A DNA stretch of 64,000 nt from Alphaproteobacteria bacterium (GTDB lineage Bacteria; Pseudomonadota; Alphaproteobacteria; Micropepsales; Micropepsaceae), in assembly GCA_016124635.1 (NCBI GenBank), contig WGNJ01000011.1, forward strand, positions 62,001-126,000, read 5' to 3'. How positions within the stretch are numbered: position 1 is the first letter of the stretch; every line of letters begins with the position of its first letter. Made by a program: the position numbers and the translations under genes. The notes beneath the pieces are model-generated. The model saw only the letters and a list, made by a program, of their open reading frames with translations. It was not told the origin of the DNA and did not search any database. Below are positions 1 to 9,326 of this stretch, piece after piece.

Positions 1-186
1 CATGGCCTTGCCGTAGGTGCGCTTCAGGTGCGCGACCGGGACCTTGCCGGGGCGAAAGCCCTTGAGGTTGATCTGCCCCTTCATCGACTCGAGCCGATTG
101 GTCAGCTTCTGATCGAGGTCGGACACGCCCACGGTAATGCGGAATTCGCGGCGCAAAGCGTCGTGGAGCGTCTCGGTGATTTCCAT
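1..186 (-). CDS. tig: Trigger factor, N-terminal fragment (cut by window edge)
   Basis: Only the first 62 codons are present; the gene continues beyond position 1. Trigger factor is the ribosome-bound chaperone and peptidyl-prolyl isomerase that meets nascent chains at the exit tunnel. The fragment begins MEITETLHDALRREF and contains GFRPGKVPVAHLKRTYGK, the ribosome-binding signature (G-F-R-x-G-K-x-P) of the family's N-terminal domain. The ATG at 186-184 is the only reasonable start. A tRNA-Leu gene lies just upstream on the same strand. The identification rests on the N-terminal domain alone, since the isomerase and C-terminal domains are outside the window. Confidence 0.95.
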   Translation of the reverse strand, partial: MEITETLHDALRREFRITVGVSDLDQKLTNRLESMKGQINLKGFRPGKVPVAHLKRTYGKAM

Positions 187-243
187 TGAAGTCTCTGCCT
201 TTTCGTCGTCGCTATGTCGTTGGCTCAGACGCTTACTTCAAGC

Positions 244-328
244 TGGTGCGGGCGGAGGGACTTGAACCCCCACGACTTGCGTCGCTGGAACCTAAATCCA
301 GTGCGTCTACCAGTTCCGCCACGCCCGC
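244..328 (-). tRNA. tRNA-Leu (anticodon UAG)
   Basis: An 85-nt class II tRNA on the minus strand. The acceptor GCGGGCG pairs with CGCCCGC, the 3' CCA is encoded in the DNA (244-246), the anticodon stem is CTGGA/TCCAG with loop TTTAGGT giving anticodon UAG, there is a long variable arm, and the T-loop is GTTCAAGTC. UAG reads CUA and, with wobble, other CUN leucine codons. It sits between tig and nnrD on the same strand. Confidence 0.97.
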
Positions 329-432
329 CCGAACTCGCGCTCAACCATGGCCTCGAAGAAGCCCGCGCGGGCCGTCTGCTAACGATCCTGTTTGTTACGA
401 GGGCGGTGTCTATAGCAGGGGCTTTTCCAATC

Positions 433-1953
433 TCAAAGGCCTCGGCTTTGGCGGTTTTCAAGGCCTCTGAGGACACCCGGCAGCACCTCGGGAAGGTCCT
501 CCGCGATGAGGCCCCTCCCCAGCCGCCGCGCCGCGTCGCCGTGCATCCAAACAGCCGCTGCGGCGGCTGAAAACGCCGGTTCACCTTGTGCGAGCAACGC
601 CGCGATCATTCCCGCAAGCACATCGCCGGACCCGGCAGTCGCCAACCATCCTGGAGCGTTTGTGTTGAGGAGCGCGCGGCCCGATGGGTCCGCGATCACC
701 GTCATGGCGCCTTTCAGCACAAGCGCACAGCCCGCTCTGGCTGACGCTGCGAGCGCGGCGTCGATCGGTTGGTTGAGCGAGATACCGGGAAAGAGGCGCG
801 CGAACTCGCCTGCGTGCGGCGTCAGTACACACCGATTGTGCAGCGCCTTGAACAAGGCGGCCGGATCGTCTTCGAAAGACGTGAGTGCGTCGGCATCAAT
901 CACCGCACCGACATCGAGACCCAAAATGGCCTCGACATTCGCGCGCGTCGTTTCGCTGATGCCGTTCGCCGGTCCGACGACGACGGCGCGCCATCCCTTC
1001 TTCTGGTCGACAATGCGTCGGATATCTTCGGCCTGATCGAAGCGGCGCAACATGATCGTCGTCAGATGCGAGGCGTTCACTGTGAGGGCGTCGGGTGGTG
1101 AGAGCACGGTGACGAGGCCCGAGCCCGCGCGCGCCGCCGCGCGCGCGGCAAGCCGCGCCGCTCCCGTCGACGTCAAGTGTCCGCTGACGACGAAGACATG
1201 GCCGCGATTGTACTTGTGTCCGTCGAACGCCTCGCCTCGCGCCAGCCAGATTGCCGGTTGCCAACAGTCCGGCGCGTTCTCCGCGAGCTGCGGTTTGATC
1301 GTCTCAAGCACCTTCGCCGGTATCCCGATGTCCGCGACGGCGACTTCGTGCGAATTCGTGTGCGGTCCGAGATGCGCTCGCTTTTTGCGGAAGAACGTGA
1401 CCGTCAGATCGGCAATGAAACTCGCCGGTGACAATGGGCCGATGTCGCCATGCACGCCGCTCGGCACATCAACCGAAACGACGATAGGCACGCCATCCTC
1501 CGATCGGCGCCTGCAGATGTCCGCGCGCACGTCGTCGGCATCGTCTTTGAGCGGTGCCTTGAGTCCGGTGCCGAACAGGGCGTCGACCACCAACGTGGCG
1601 GTCGACACGCTCGCTTTTGTCATCCGGCGCGTATCGCCTGTCCACTTCTTCGCAACAATGGCTGCGTCGCCCTTGAGCGAAGCATGATTGCCGTATGTAC
1701 ATACCGTCACCGGCCATCCGCGATCGCGAAGATGCCGTGCAAAGACATAGCCATCGCCGCCGTTGTTGCCCGGCCCGCAGAGCACCGCCGTCGGTCGCGG
1801 CGACCAGCGGCGGCAGATCTCATCGGCGACCGCGCGGCCCGCGTTTTCCATCAGCGTCAGCGACGGCACGCCGGATGCAATCGCCAAGCGGTCCGCTTCC
1901 ATCATCTGAGCAACGCTCAGGACCTCGTGTCCGTTCGCGTTCCACTCGCTCAT
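433..1953 (-). CDS. nnrD: Bifunctional NAD(P)HX epimerase / ADP-dependent NAD(P)HX dehydratase
   Basis: This 506-residue enzyme repairs hydrated NADH and NADPH: the N-terminal YjeF_N domain epimerises R- to S-NAD(P)HX and the C-terminal ribokinase-like domain dehydrates S-NAD(P)HX using ADP. Visible motifs are CGPGNNGGDGYVFARHL in the epimerase half, and TPHAGEFARLFP plus NAPGWLATAGSGDVLAGMIA in the dehydratase half; the latter is the ATP/ADP-binding GSGD loop. I chose the ATG at 1953 (MSEWNANGHEVLS) because it overlaps the upstream amidase stop by four bases (ATGA), a normal translational coupling; an open frame continues upstream but has no family similarity. Housekeeping metabolite repair; the length is normal for the fused form. 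Confidence 0.95.
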   Translation of the reverse strand: MSEWNANGHEVLSVAQMMEADRLAIASGVPSLTLMENAGRAVADEICRRWSPRPTAVLCGPGNNGGDGYVFARHLRDRGWPVTVCTYGNHASLKGDAAIVAKKWTGDTRRMTKASVSTATLVVDALFGTGLKAPLKDDADDVRADICRRRSEDGVPIVVSVDVPSGVHGDIGPLSPASFIADLTVTFFRKKRAHLGPHTNSHEVAVADIGIPAKVLETIKPQLAENAPDCWQPAIWLARGEAFDGHKYNRGHVFVVSGHLTSTGAARLAARAAARAGSGLVTVLSPPDALTVNASHLTTIMLRRFDQAEDIRRIVDQKKGWRAVVVGPANGISETTRANVEAILGLDVGAVIDADALTSFEDDPAALFKALHNRCVLTPHAGEFARLFPGISLNQPIDAALAASARAGCALVLKGAMTVIADPSGRALLNTNAPGWLATAGSGDVLAGMIAALLAQGEPAFSAAAAAVWMHGDAARRLGRGLIAEDLPEVLPGVLRGLENRQSRGL

Positions 1954-3356
1954 GCAAACGCCTTCGGGTGCTGTGCCGAGAAGCCGGCGATCTGCTCGAA
2001 GGCATGTGCCGCCTGCAGCACGCGCGCATCGTCTCCCATGCGGCCGACGATCTGAAGACCGACCGGCAGCCCAGCCTGCGTGAAGCCGCAGCAAATGCTG
2101 GCGGCGGGCTGCGTCGTTAGGTTGAAGGGATAGGTGAACGGCGTCCATTCCATCCAAAGCTTTCCGTTCGGGTCGAACGGCGTCACGAGCGGGGTGTCGA
2201 ACGCTGGCACCGCTGTCGCTGGCGTCAAAAGGAAGTCGTAGTCCTGCATGAACGCTTTGATGCCCGCGCCGTAAGCGGCACGTTCCGCCGTCGCCTGTTG
2301 GAAATCCTTGCGAGTGATCACGCGCGACTCCTCGACCAGCGCTCGCAGATTTGGATCGAGCAGCTTGAGCTTATCCTCGGGCATGTCGCCGAGCAGAAAG
2401 CCCGCGCCGGAAAAATAGAGCACGCGGAAGAACGCACTTGGATCACCGCCGGGCGGGTCGATCTGCTCGACGACGGCACCAAGTTCGCCAAAGCGTTTTG
2501 CGGCGGCGGCAACGCAAGTCTCGACTTCTGGATCGACGCGCTTCACCCAGCCAGGCCGTGGGCTGAACGCGATCCGAGCACCTTTGACGCCGCGCTCGAG
2601 GCCTTGCGTGAAATCGACCCTAGCAAAGGGCTGCTGAAACCAATCGCGCGCGTCCGGCTCGGAAACGACGTTGAGAAACAGCGCCGCATCTTCGACGGTC
2701 CGCGTCATCGGCCCCAGATGCGCCAGCGTGCCGAACGGGCTCGCGGGCCATGCTGCGACCAAACCGAATGTCGGCTTCAATCCGAAGACACCGGAGAAAC
2801 TCGACGGAATGCGAATGGAGCCGCCGGCATCGGTGCCGATCGCGATCGGACAGTAACCGGCAGCCAGAGCAGCGCCCGCGCCGCCGCTCGATCCGCCCGG
2901 TGTCTTGTGCAGGTCCCAAGGATTGCGCGTGATGCCCGTGAGCGGTGCGTCGTTCGTCCCTTTCCAGCCGAACTCAGGCGTCGTCGTTTTACCGATGAGC
3001 ACCGCGCCGTGCTCGCGCAAGCGCGCGACGCTCGGTGCATCGACGTCCCACGCCTGATCGCGCGCGACCGTCTTCGATCCGCGCAACGTGGGCCACCCCT
3101 TGCTCAACACCAAATCTTTGACCGCGACAGGCACACCGTCGAGCGCGCCGCACGGCTCTCCGTTTAGCCACCGCTCCTCAGAGGCGCGTGCCTGCGCAAG
3201 TGTCGTGTCGGCATCGATCAGGCAGAAGGCATTTGTTTGCGCGTCGAGCGCTTCGATCCGCCCGAGCAGATACTCTGTCACCTCGACGGGCGACAGTGTT
3301 TGCGTCTTGTACGCCGCCAAAAGCTCCGTCGCCGACAGCCAATGCAAGTCGTCCAT
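1950..3356 (-). CDS. Amidase (amidase signature family)
   Basis: A 468-residue amidase-signature hydrolase, hydrolysing a C-N amide bond of an unidentified substrate in the cytoplasm. The Ser-cisSer-Lys machinery is visible: catalytic Lys in VAVKDLV, the glycine/serine-rich stretch GGSSGGAGAALAAGY, and the nucleophile region GTDAGGSIRIPSS. The start at 3356 (MDDLHWLSATELL) is supported by AGGAG seven bases upstream; a longer frame to 3386 would overlap the phosphatase gene and lacks a ribosome site. It overlaps nnrD by four bases and follows the phosphatase gene by 10 bp, so these genes are probably co-transcribed. The C-terminal PVGLQIVGRMGDD is typical of the family. Substrate cannot be told from sequence: GatA-like, 6-aminohexanoate and aryl-amide amidases share these motifs, and no gatB/gatC is nearby. 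Confidence 0.9.
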   Translation of the reverse strand: MDDLHWLSATELLAAYKTQTLSPVEVTEYLLGRIEALDAQTNAFCLIDADTTLAQARASEERWLNGEPCGALDGVPVAVKDLVLSKGWPTLRGSKTVARDQAWDVDAPSVARLREHGAVLIGKTTTPEFGWKGTNDAPLTGITRNPWDLHKTPGGSSGGAGAALAAGYCPIAIGTDAGGSIRIPSSFSGVFGLKPTFGLVAAWPASPFGTLAHLGPMTRTVEDAALFLNVVSEPDARDWFQQPFARVDFTQGLERGVKGARIAFSPRPGWVKRVDPEVETCVAAAAKRFGELGAVVEQIDPPGGDPSAFFRVLYFSGAGFLLGDMPEDKLKLLDPNLRALVEESRVITRKDFQQATAERAAYGAGIKAFMQDYDFLLTPATAVPAFDTPLVTPFDPNGKLWMEWTPFTYPFNLTTQPAASICCGFTQAGLPVGLQIVGRMGDDARVLQAAHAFEQIAGFSAQHPKAFA

Positions 3357-3366
3357 CGATCGGCTC

Positions 3367-3918
3367 CTATCGCACGACGGTGTCACCGGTACGGCCGAGT
3401 TCGACCTCTACGAGCCCAGCCGATGTCGCATCTAAAACCGTGATCGAAGCGTGCGTCGGTGCGAAGACGGTTACGCGATCATCTTTGCGAGCCGCAGCAA
3501 CAGCCACGTTGATCGCGACGTAGTGCGAGAAGATCGCTGTGTCGCGCGGCAGCGCTTGCAGAAACGCAATCACGCTGTTTCTCCACGCCCGCAGCGTGGG
3601 CTCAGCGTCCTGCCATGAACCCGTCATCAAACCGCGCAGCCACACACCACGATTGTCGAACGCGATGCTTTCCGGCGTCGGAATCTCGGCGACGGCGTCC
3701 GCAATTGTCGGCGCCACGCCCCGCAATAATGCGTATGGCGCGGCCGTCTCCTGCGCACGCTTCAGCGGGCTCGAGATCACATCAAGCGCGCCGAACGCGC
3801 GAAGGCTTTCCGCCGCGCCTTTCGCCTGCTCATGTCCAAGCGGCGATAGGCCCGGATCGCGCGCATCCGTCCAGGTGCCTGACGGCTCGCCATGGCGGAC
3901 CAGATAGAGCCTCGCCAT
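3367..3918 (-). CDS. Histidine phosphatase (phosphoglycerate-mutase-like)
   Basis: 183 residues. The N-terminal LVRHGEPSG carries the RHG phosphohistidine motif, and SSPLKRAQETA matches the second arginine region of branch 1 histidine phosphatases. Near the end, FSHYVAINV supplies the second catalytic histidine. The substrate is unknown; members include phosphoglycerate mutase, SixA-like and broad small-molecule phosphatases, and the short length argues for a phosphatase over a mutase. It sits between the thiolase-like gene (3 bp gap) and the amidase, so it is probably in the same transcript. Confidence 0.88.
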   Translation of the reverse strand: MARLYLVRHGEPSGTWTDARDPGLSPLGHEQAKGAAESLRAFGALDVISSPLKRAQETAAPYALLRGVAPTIADAVAEIPTPESIAFDNRGVWLRGLMTGSWQDAEPTLRAWRNSVIAFLQALPRDTAIFSHYVAINVAVAAARKDDRVTVFAPTHASITVLDATSAGLVEVELGRTGDTVVR

Positions 3919-3921
3919 GGT

Positions 3922-5463
3922 CTAAGCTGCGATGAAGAGATTGGTCTTCTCGCCCGCAGTCACCTTGCCCGGCGTGCCCAGCATCTCGCGGCTCATCATC
4001 CCGTTCAGCGTCTGCGGATCGTTCGGCGTGTGCGCCACGAAGCGATGTCCGTTCTCGAGCCGGCCGATGATGATGCCCATCTTCGGCCCACCCCGGTCGT
4101 GCATCACGGTGTAGGTCTCAACCGTGCCCTGCCCGTTCGGCGCCGGATCGACGGCTGGGTGAGCCATGGCGTCGATCGTCGTCTGATAGCTTTTCGGATT
4201 TTCGCGCTCCCAAGGATTGCGCGGCGGCAGCGTCGAATAGATGCCCATCGCATGTTTCGTGACGTACCAGCCGTTCGCGGTCACAAGCCCGAAGGAGCCT
4301 GGTTTGCCCCGCACCTTCTCCATCATGGTGACGATGGAGTGCATGACGTAGTTGTTTCCGGCTCCGCCGAAATAGGGCAGCCCACCCGTCACGGTCAGTC
4401 CGCGCGGGTCGTCCTCCGCAATGCCAAGCTCGGCGCAGGCGATCTGCACCGCTGATGGGAAGCATGAGTAGATATCGAAGAAGTCGATGTCGTTGATCGT
4501 GCGATCGGCTTGACCGAGCGCCTTTTGGCCGATGGTGCGGATTGCGGGCGATGAGTAGTAGTTGATCCGCTCGCTGACGTTCCAGATGTCGCTCGCGTCG
4601 GCGCCGCCATGTAGGTAGACCCACTTGTTGGCATGTACGCCAAGCTCTCGCGCGGTCTTCACGTTGGTCATGATGACCGCCGCTGCCATGTCCACCTGGA
4701 TGATCGCGTTCATGTACTTGGTGTAGGGGAAGCCGACGTAGCGATTGTCCTCCGCGGGCGTCGCGATCTCTTCAGGCGTTCGCGCCTTTGGAAACCAGGC
4801 ATAGGGATTCGATGCCGCCACTTTCGAGAACGGCGCGAACAGACGACCAAGCGCGAGCTGATGGTCGCGAACGTTACGTCCTTTGTGACCCCGTATGCCG
4901 TTCTCGAACAACGGATAAGCGTTCACCGGAAAGTAAAGCGCGTGCCGGCGTTCGAGATCGTTCACACCCGCCTTATGTTCGCCGATGTGGATGGGCTCGC
5001 CGCCGGGATCTTCGCCCCATTCGAGCTTGATCCCCTTGTTGAGCGCACCGATCATGGTCGCGAGATCTTCGGAGCCCGCCAACAGCGCCATCGACACTTC
5101 ACCGCGCGCGATCTCGTCGGCGATGCGATTGACCAACCATTGCGGCGTGTTACCGCCGGCCGCCGTGTAATACTCGCGCTTGGCCTTTGCGCCGATCCGA
5201 TTTCCCAGTGAGCGTGGTGCGTTCTTGTATTGACCGACGGGCAGCCTTCCCGCTTCCGAGGAGTCTGCTGTAAAGCGAACGACGGCAATCGTATCGAGCG
5301 CTGCAGCGATCTTGTCGGCGACACCTGTGTCGGCAGCCGCTTTGTTCGCGGCATCCACCAACAATTGCATCGGGTCGAGGCTCTCTTCGAGCTTACCTTT
5401 CTGAGCGGTCCGCTGCGTCAGCTGTCCGGCCCCGATCAATATCGGAATGCGCGCTTCATCCAT
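3922..5463 (-). CDS. Thiolase-like protein (SCP2/TLP1-type), probable acetyl-CoA acetyltransferase annotation
   Basis: 513 residues with a thiolase fold signature: an N-terminal half containing GEVSMALLAGSEDL, the central FDIYSCFPSAVQIA block, and GGLPYFGGAGNNYVMHS. This architecture resembles the long thiolase-like proteins often annotated as acetyl-CoA acetyltransferase. In classical thiolases the nucleophilic Cys sits in a C-G/S-S-G loop before the helix leading to the AGG/S-E motif; here the corresponding stretch reads TAAGGNTPQWL and has no Cys. The Cys in YSCF is in a different place. A normal two-Cys thiolytic mechanism is therefore doubtful, and a different acyl-CoA role is possible. 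The C-terminal about 90 residues (VETYTVMHDRGGPKMG onward) form an extra domain seen in long members. Upstream is an aminotransferase gene on the same strand, 16 bp away. Confidence 0.78.
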   Translation of the reverse strand: MDEARIPILIGAGQLTQRTAQKGKLEESLDPMQLLVDAANKAAADTGVADKIAAALDTIAVVRFTADSSEAGRLPVGQYKNAPRSLGNRIGAKAKREYYTAAGGNTPQWLVNRIADEIARGEVSMALLAGSEDLATMIGALNKGIKLEWGEDPGGEPIHIGEHKAGVNDLERRHALYFPVNAYPLFENGIRGHKGRNVRDHQLALGRLFAPFSKVAASNPYAWFPKARTPEEIATPAEDNRYVGFPYTKYMNAIIQVDMAAAVIMTNVKTARELGVHANKWVYLHGGADASDIWNVSERINYYSSPAIRTIGQKALGQADRTINDIDFFDIYSCFPSAVQIACAELGIAEDDPRGLTVTGGLPYFGGAGNNYVMHSIVTMMEKVRGKPGSFGLVTANGWYVTKHAMGIYSTLPPRNPWERENPKSYQTTIDAMAHPAVDPAPNGQGTVETYTVMHDRGGPKMGIIIGRLENGHRFVAHTPNDPQTLNGMMSREMLGTPGKVTAGEKTNLFIAA

Positions 5464-5479
5464 GGCAAGTCACCGTTCG

Positions 5480-6643
5480 TCATTTGCGTGGAAAATAATC
5501 TGCGAGGCGGCGTAGCGCGTCGTCCAGCACTTCGCGCCGCTTGCAAAAGGCAAAACGCACCAACGAGCGCGGCTCCTCGCCGGTATAGAACACCGAGAGC
5601 GGGATCGCTGCGACGCGCGCGTGCTCCGTCATGTGCTTGCAGAAATCGACGTCCGTACCGTTGAAACGCAATCCTGAGATGTCGGTCGTCAGAAAGTAGG
5701 TGCCTTGCGCCGGCAACGGTTCAAAGCCAATCGCGCGCAAGCCTTTGGCCAAGTGGTCCCGGTTCCCTTCAAGCTCGCGGGTGAGGTTCAGGTAGAACTG
5801 CGAGTGGTTGTTGAGACCTTCGGCCACGGCAATCTGGAGAGCGGGTGCGGTCGTGAAAGTGAGAAACTGGTGAGCCTTCGCGATCGCGCTGATCAGCGCG
5901 GCGGGACCTTCGACCCAGCCCACCTTCCATCCCGTGAGCGAGAACATCTTGCCCGCGGAACCGATGCGCACGCTGCGCTCGAACATGCCGTCGAGCGTGG
6001 CCATCGGAACGTGGGCCAATCCGTCGAAGGTCAGGTGCTCATAGACCTCATCGGCGATCACGAGCGCGTCGAATTTTCGCGCGAATGAGGCGATCAACTC
6101 CAGTTCTTCGCGGCTGAAAACTTTGCCCGCCGGGTTCATCGGCGAATTGACTATGATCGCTTTGGTTCGCGGCGAAAACGCCGCCGCAAGCTGCGCTTCC
6201 GTGACACGCCAATTGGGCGGGCCCAGCCGCACGGGTTTTGCGATACCGCCGATCGTCTCCACGATCGGTCGGTAGCTGTCGTACGCGGGCTCGATCAGGA
6301 TGACCTCGTCGCCCGCCTTCACCAGCCCCATGATCGATGCCGTTAGGGCTTCCGTCGCCCCGGACGTGACCACGACATCGGTTCGCCAGTCGTAGTTGAG
6401 GTCGTAGTGCCGCTTCGCGTGCGCCGAGAGTGCCTGACGCAACGCGTCGACCCCCATCATCGGCGGATATTGATTGGGTCCGTCGATTAGCGCCTTGGCG
6501 GCCCGCTCCCGTAGCGCCAGCGGCCCGTCCACATCCGGAAAGCCTTGCCCGAGGTTGATTGCACCATGCTGATTGGCCAGGCCCGACATGACCGCGAAGA
6601 TCGTCGTTCCGGCATCAGCAAAGACGGGATTGAGGGATTTCAT
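5480..6643 (-). CDS. PLP-dependent aminotransferase, class I/II
   Basis: 387 residues, fold-type I aminotransferase. Recognisable elements are INLGQGFPD near the N-terminus, VVVTSGATEAL, the NSPMNPAGKV loop, IADEVYEHL with the cofactor-binding Asp, and SAGKMFSLTGWKVGW, whose first Lys is the Schiff-base residue. It resembles the methionine / kynurenine-type aminotransferases (YbdL-like), which have the same GQGFPD start, but substrate specificity is not determinable. The ATG at 6643 is the first codon of the conserved MKSLNPVFADAGTTIF start. It is divergent from glnB with a 252-bp spacer that holds the probable glnB control region, so nitrogen-linked control of this transaminase is conceivable. 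Confidence 0.88.
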   Translation of the reverse strand: MKSLNPVFADAGTTIFAVMSGLANQHGAINLGQGFPDVDGPLALRERAAKALIDGPNQYPPMMGVDALRQALSAHAKRHYDLNYDWRTDVVVTSGATEALTASIMGLVKAGDEVILIEPAYDSYRPIVETIGGIAKPVRLGPPNWRVTEAQLAAAFSPRTKAIIVNSPMNPAGKVFSREELELIASFARKFDALVIADEVYEHLTFDGLAHVPMATLDGMFERSVRIGSAGKMFSLTGWKVGWVEGPAALISAIAKAHQFLTFTTAPALQIAVAEGLNNHSQFYLNLTRELEGNRDHLAKGLRAIGFEPLPAQGTYFLTTDISGLRFNGTDVDFCKHMTEHARVAAIPLSVFYTGEEPRSLVRFAFCKRREVLDDALRRLADYFPRK

Positions 6644-6682
6644 TGAGGTGTCCAGTCAATTGCACCTTGGCAAAGCAGCTGA

Positions 6683-7234
<552 letters not shown>

Positions 7235-7287
7235 AGAACCAATACAACCCGCGAACTCGCGGATATTCGAAGAGAGGTATGAAACCG

Positions 7288-8697
7288 ATGGCTAATGCAG
7301 ACAGCGTCCTGAAGCGCATAAAGGACGAGGAGGTGAAATTCGTCGATCTGCGCTTCACCGACCCGCGCGGCAAGTGGCAGCACGTGACGTTCGACCTGTC
7401 GCTGATCGACAAAGACATGTTCGAGAGCGGTCTCATGTTCGACGGTTCCTCGATCGCCGGCTGGAAGGCGATCAACGAGTCGGACATGACGTTGTTGCCC
7501 GATCCGGCCTCGGCGGTCATCGATCCTTTCTTCGCGCAGAAGACGCTGATTTTGTTCTGCGACGTGCTTGAGCCGTCGACGCACCAACCATATGGGCGTT
7601 GCCCGCGCTCGATCGCGAAGGCGGCTGAGAACTATTTGCGGTCGACCGGCATCGGTGACACGGCGATGTTCGGACCTGAGGCCGAGTTCTTTCTTTTCGA
7701 CGACGTCCGTTATTCGGTCGGAATGAACAAGGGCACCTACGAAGTCGACTCGATGGAAGGCCCGTACAACTCCGGCACCGACTACGAGATGGGCAACCTG
7801 GGGCACCGCCCGGCGATCAAGGGCGGATACTTCCCGGTCCCGCCGGTCGACAGCGCGCAGGACATTCGTTCCGAAATGCTCTCGGTGATGGGCGACATGG
7901 GCATCGAGCCCGAGAAGCATCACCACGAAGTCGCGCCCTCGCAGCATGAGCTGGGCTTCAAGTACTCGACGCTCGTGAACACCGCCGACCGGATGCAGAT
8001 CTACAAGTACGTGATCCATCAGGTTGCGGCCGCCTACGGCAAGAGCGCGACGTTCATGCCGAAGCCGGTCAAGGGCGACAACGGATCGGGAATGCACGTT
8101 CACCAGTCGATCTGGAAGAGCGGCCAGCCGCTTTTCGCCGGGTCGGGCTATGCCGATCTCTCCGAAACCTGCCTCTATTACATCGGCGGCATCATCAAGC
8201 ACGCCAAAGCCATCAACGCGATGACGAATTCCTTGACGAATTCGTACAAGCGTCTGATCCCGGGCTTCGAGGCGCCGGTGCTTTTGGCCTATTCGTCTCG
8301 CAACCGTTCCGCGTCGATCCGCATTCCCTTCGGCGCCGGTCCGAAGGCGAAGCGCATCGAAGTGCGCTTCCCCGATCCGGGCTCAAACCCGTACCTCGCC
8401 TATGCGGCGATGCTCATGGCGGGCCTCGACGGCATCCAGAACAAGATCCACCCCGGGCAACCGATGGACAAGGATCTCTACTCGCTGCCGCCGGAAGAAC
8501 TGAAGGACGTGCCGCAGGTTTGCGGCAGCTTGCGCGAGGCGCTCGAGCACCTCGACAAGAACCGTGCGTTCTTGAAGCGTGGCAACGTCTTCAGCGACGA
8601 CTTTATCGACAGCTACATCGAACTGAAGATGGCCGAAGTCTACAACTTCGAGCACACCCCCCATCCCATCGAGTTCCAGATGTACTATTCTGTCTAG
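7288..8697 (+). CDS. glnA: Glutamine synthetase type I
   Basis: Catalyses ATP-dependent glutamate plus ammonia to glutamine; a cytosolic dodecamer. With the start at 7288 ([16 protein letters not shown]) it is 469 residues, the standard GSI length. The ribosome site AGAGAGG (7271-7277) is ten bases from this ATG but one base from the alternative ATG at 7279, so 7288 is preferred. Motifs: [18 protein letters not shown] near the N-terminus, the catalytic [16 protein letters not shown] region, and the adenylylation loop near the end with the Tyr in [10 protein letters not shown]. It is controlled post-translationally by adenylylation and P-II, and transcriptionally from the glnB promoter. A strong hairpin follows the stop. 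Confidence 0.98.
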   Translation: MANADSVLKRIKDEEVKFVDLRFTDPRGKWQHVTFDLSLIDKDMFESGLMFDGSSIAGWKAINESDMTLLPDPASAVIDPFFAQKTLILFCDVLEPSTHQPYGRCPRSIAKAAENYLRSTGIGDTAMFGPEAEFFLFDDVRYSVGMNKGTYEVDSMEGPYNSGTDYEMGNLGHRPAIKGGYFPVPPVDSAQDIRSEMLSVMGDMGIEPEKHHHEVAPSQHELGFKYSTLVNTADRMQIYKYVIHQVAAAYGKSATFMPKPVKGDNGSGMHVHQSIWKSGQPLFAGSGYADLSETCLYYIGGIIKHAKAINAMTNSLTNSYKRLIPGFEAPVLLAYSSRNRSASIRIPFGAGPKAKRIEVRFPDPGSNPYLAYAAMLMAGLDGIQNKIHPGQPMDKDLYSLPPEELKDVPQVCGSLREALEHLDKNRAFLKRGNVFSDDFIDSYIELKMAEVYNFEHTPHPIEFQMYYSV

Positions 8698-8721
8698 GCG
8701 GTCAGGCTATTTTGGCAAACC

Positions 8722-8747
8722 AAAGGGCCGGGTCATCCCGGCCCTTT
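8722..8747 (+). terminator. Rho-independent-type terminator after glnA
   Basis: An 11-bp perfect stem AAAGGGCCGGG / CCCGGCCCTTT with a TCAT loop, 25 bp after the glnA stop. The 3' arm ends in TTT and is followed by GCTT, so the U-tract is short but the stem is very stable. Confidence 0.85.
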
Positions 8748-8759
8748 GCTTATCCGGAA

Positions 8760-9326
8760 ATGATGAAGCAAGACGACGCCATTCGACCGGCACGTCTCGA
8801 AGATGCCGAAGCCATTGGTTGGGTCTCGGTCACGGCCTGGCGCGAGACCTACGCCGGCATCATGCCTGATGAGTACCTTGCTTCCTTATCCACGCCCCAG
8901 CGGGCGGATCTGTTCCGAGAGCGCATTCGAAATCTTCCGAACGGGCAAGCGATATTCGTTGCGACGCATCAGGACGACGTCGTCGGTTTCGGCGTCTGCG
9001 GCCCGACGCGCGAAGCCGACTTGGGGGTCGACGGCGAAGTGTTCGCCATCAACATCGTAGCAGCCGCGCAGCGGCGGAGGCTCGGCGTCCGCTTGATGGC
9101 CGCCATGGCGGAAGCACTAGTGCACTGTGGCTTTGCGACGGTTGGTCTTTGGGTTGTCGAACAGAATGATCCCGCACGCCGCTTCTATGAAGCGCTCGGC
9201 GGCCGCTGCTCGACCCGCAAGAACCAGGAGTTTGGCTCAAAGAAGCTCGTTGAGCTCGGCTATATCTGGCCATCCGTTGAGGATCTACGAATGCGTGCCG
9301 AAGCTCTAGTTCAAGCGCCTGGGTAG
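8760..9326 (+). CDS. GNAT-family N-acetyltransferase
   Basis: 188 residues. The GNAT acetyl-CoA-binding motif A is visible as VAAAQRRRLGVRLMAAMAEA (the Q/R-x-x-G-x-G/A pyrophosphate loop), followed by motif B-like GLWVVEQNDPARRFYEALGG. The start region IRPARLEDAEAIGWV is typical of the family. Either of two adjacent ATGs (8760, 8763) could be used, and no strong ribosome site is visible. Its end overlaps the convergent deacetylase gene by 21 bp. Substrate unknown; small molecule, protein or antibiotic acetylation are all possible. Confidence 0.87.
   Translation: MMKQDDAIRPARLEDAEAIGWVSVTAWRETYAGIMPDEYLASLSTPQRADLFRERIRNLPNGQAIFVATHQDDVVGFGVCGPTREADLGVDGEVFAINIVAAAQRRRLGVRLMAAMAEALVHCGFATVGLWVVEQNDPARRFYEALGGRCSTRKNQEFGSKKLVELGYIWPSVEDLRMRAEALVQAPG

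Noticed and set aside
362..378. GCCCGCGCGGGC palindrome upstream of tRNA-Leu as a terminator
   Set aside because: Only a four-base stem remains once a loop is allowed, and the T-rich stretch on the minus strand (TTCTTC) is weak.
2298..3167. Plus-strand open frame (289 codons) inside the amidase gene
   Set aside because: Shadow of a clear amidase on the other strand.
6661..6677. Second NtrC site near the aminotransferase start
   Set aside because: Only the left half matches; the right half is 4 of 7.
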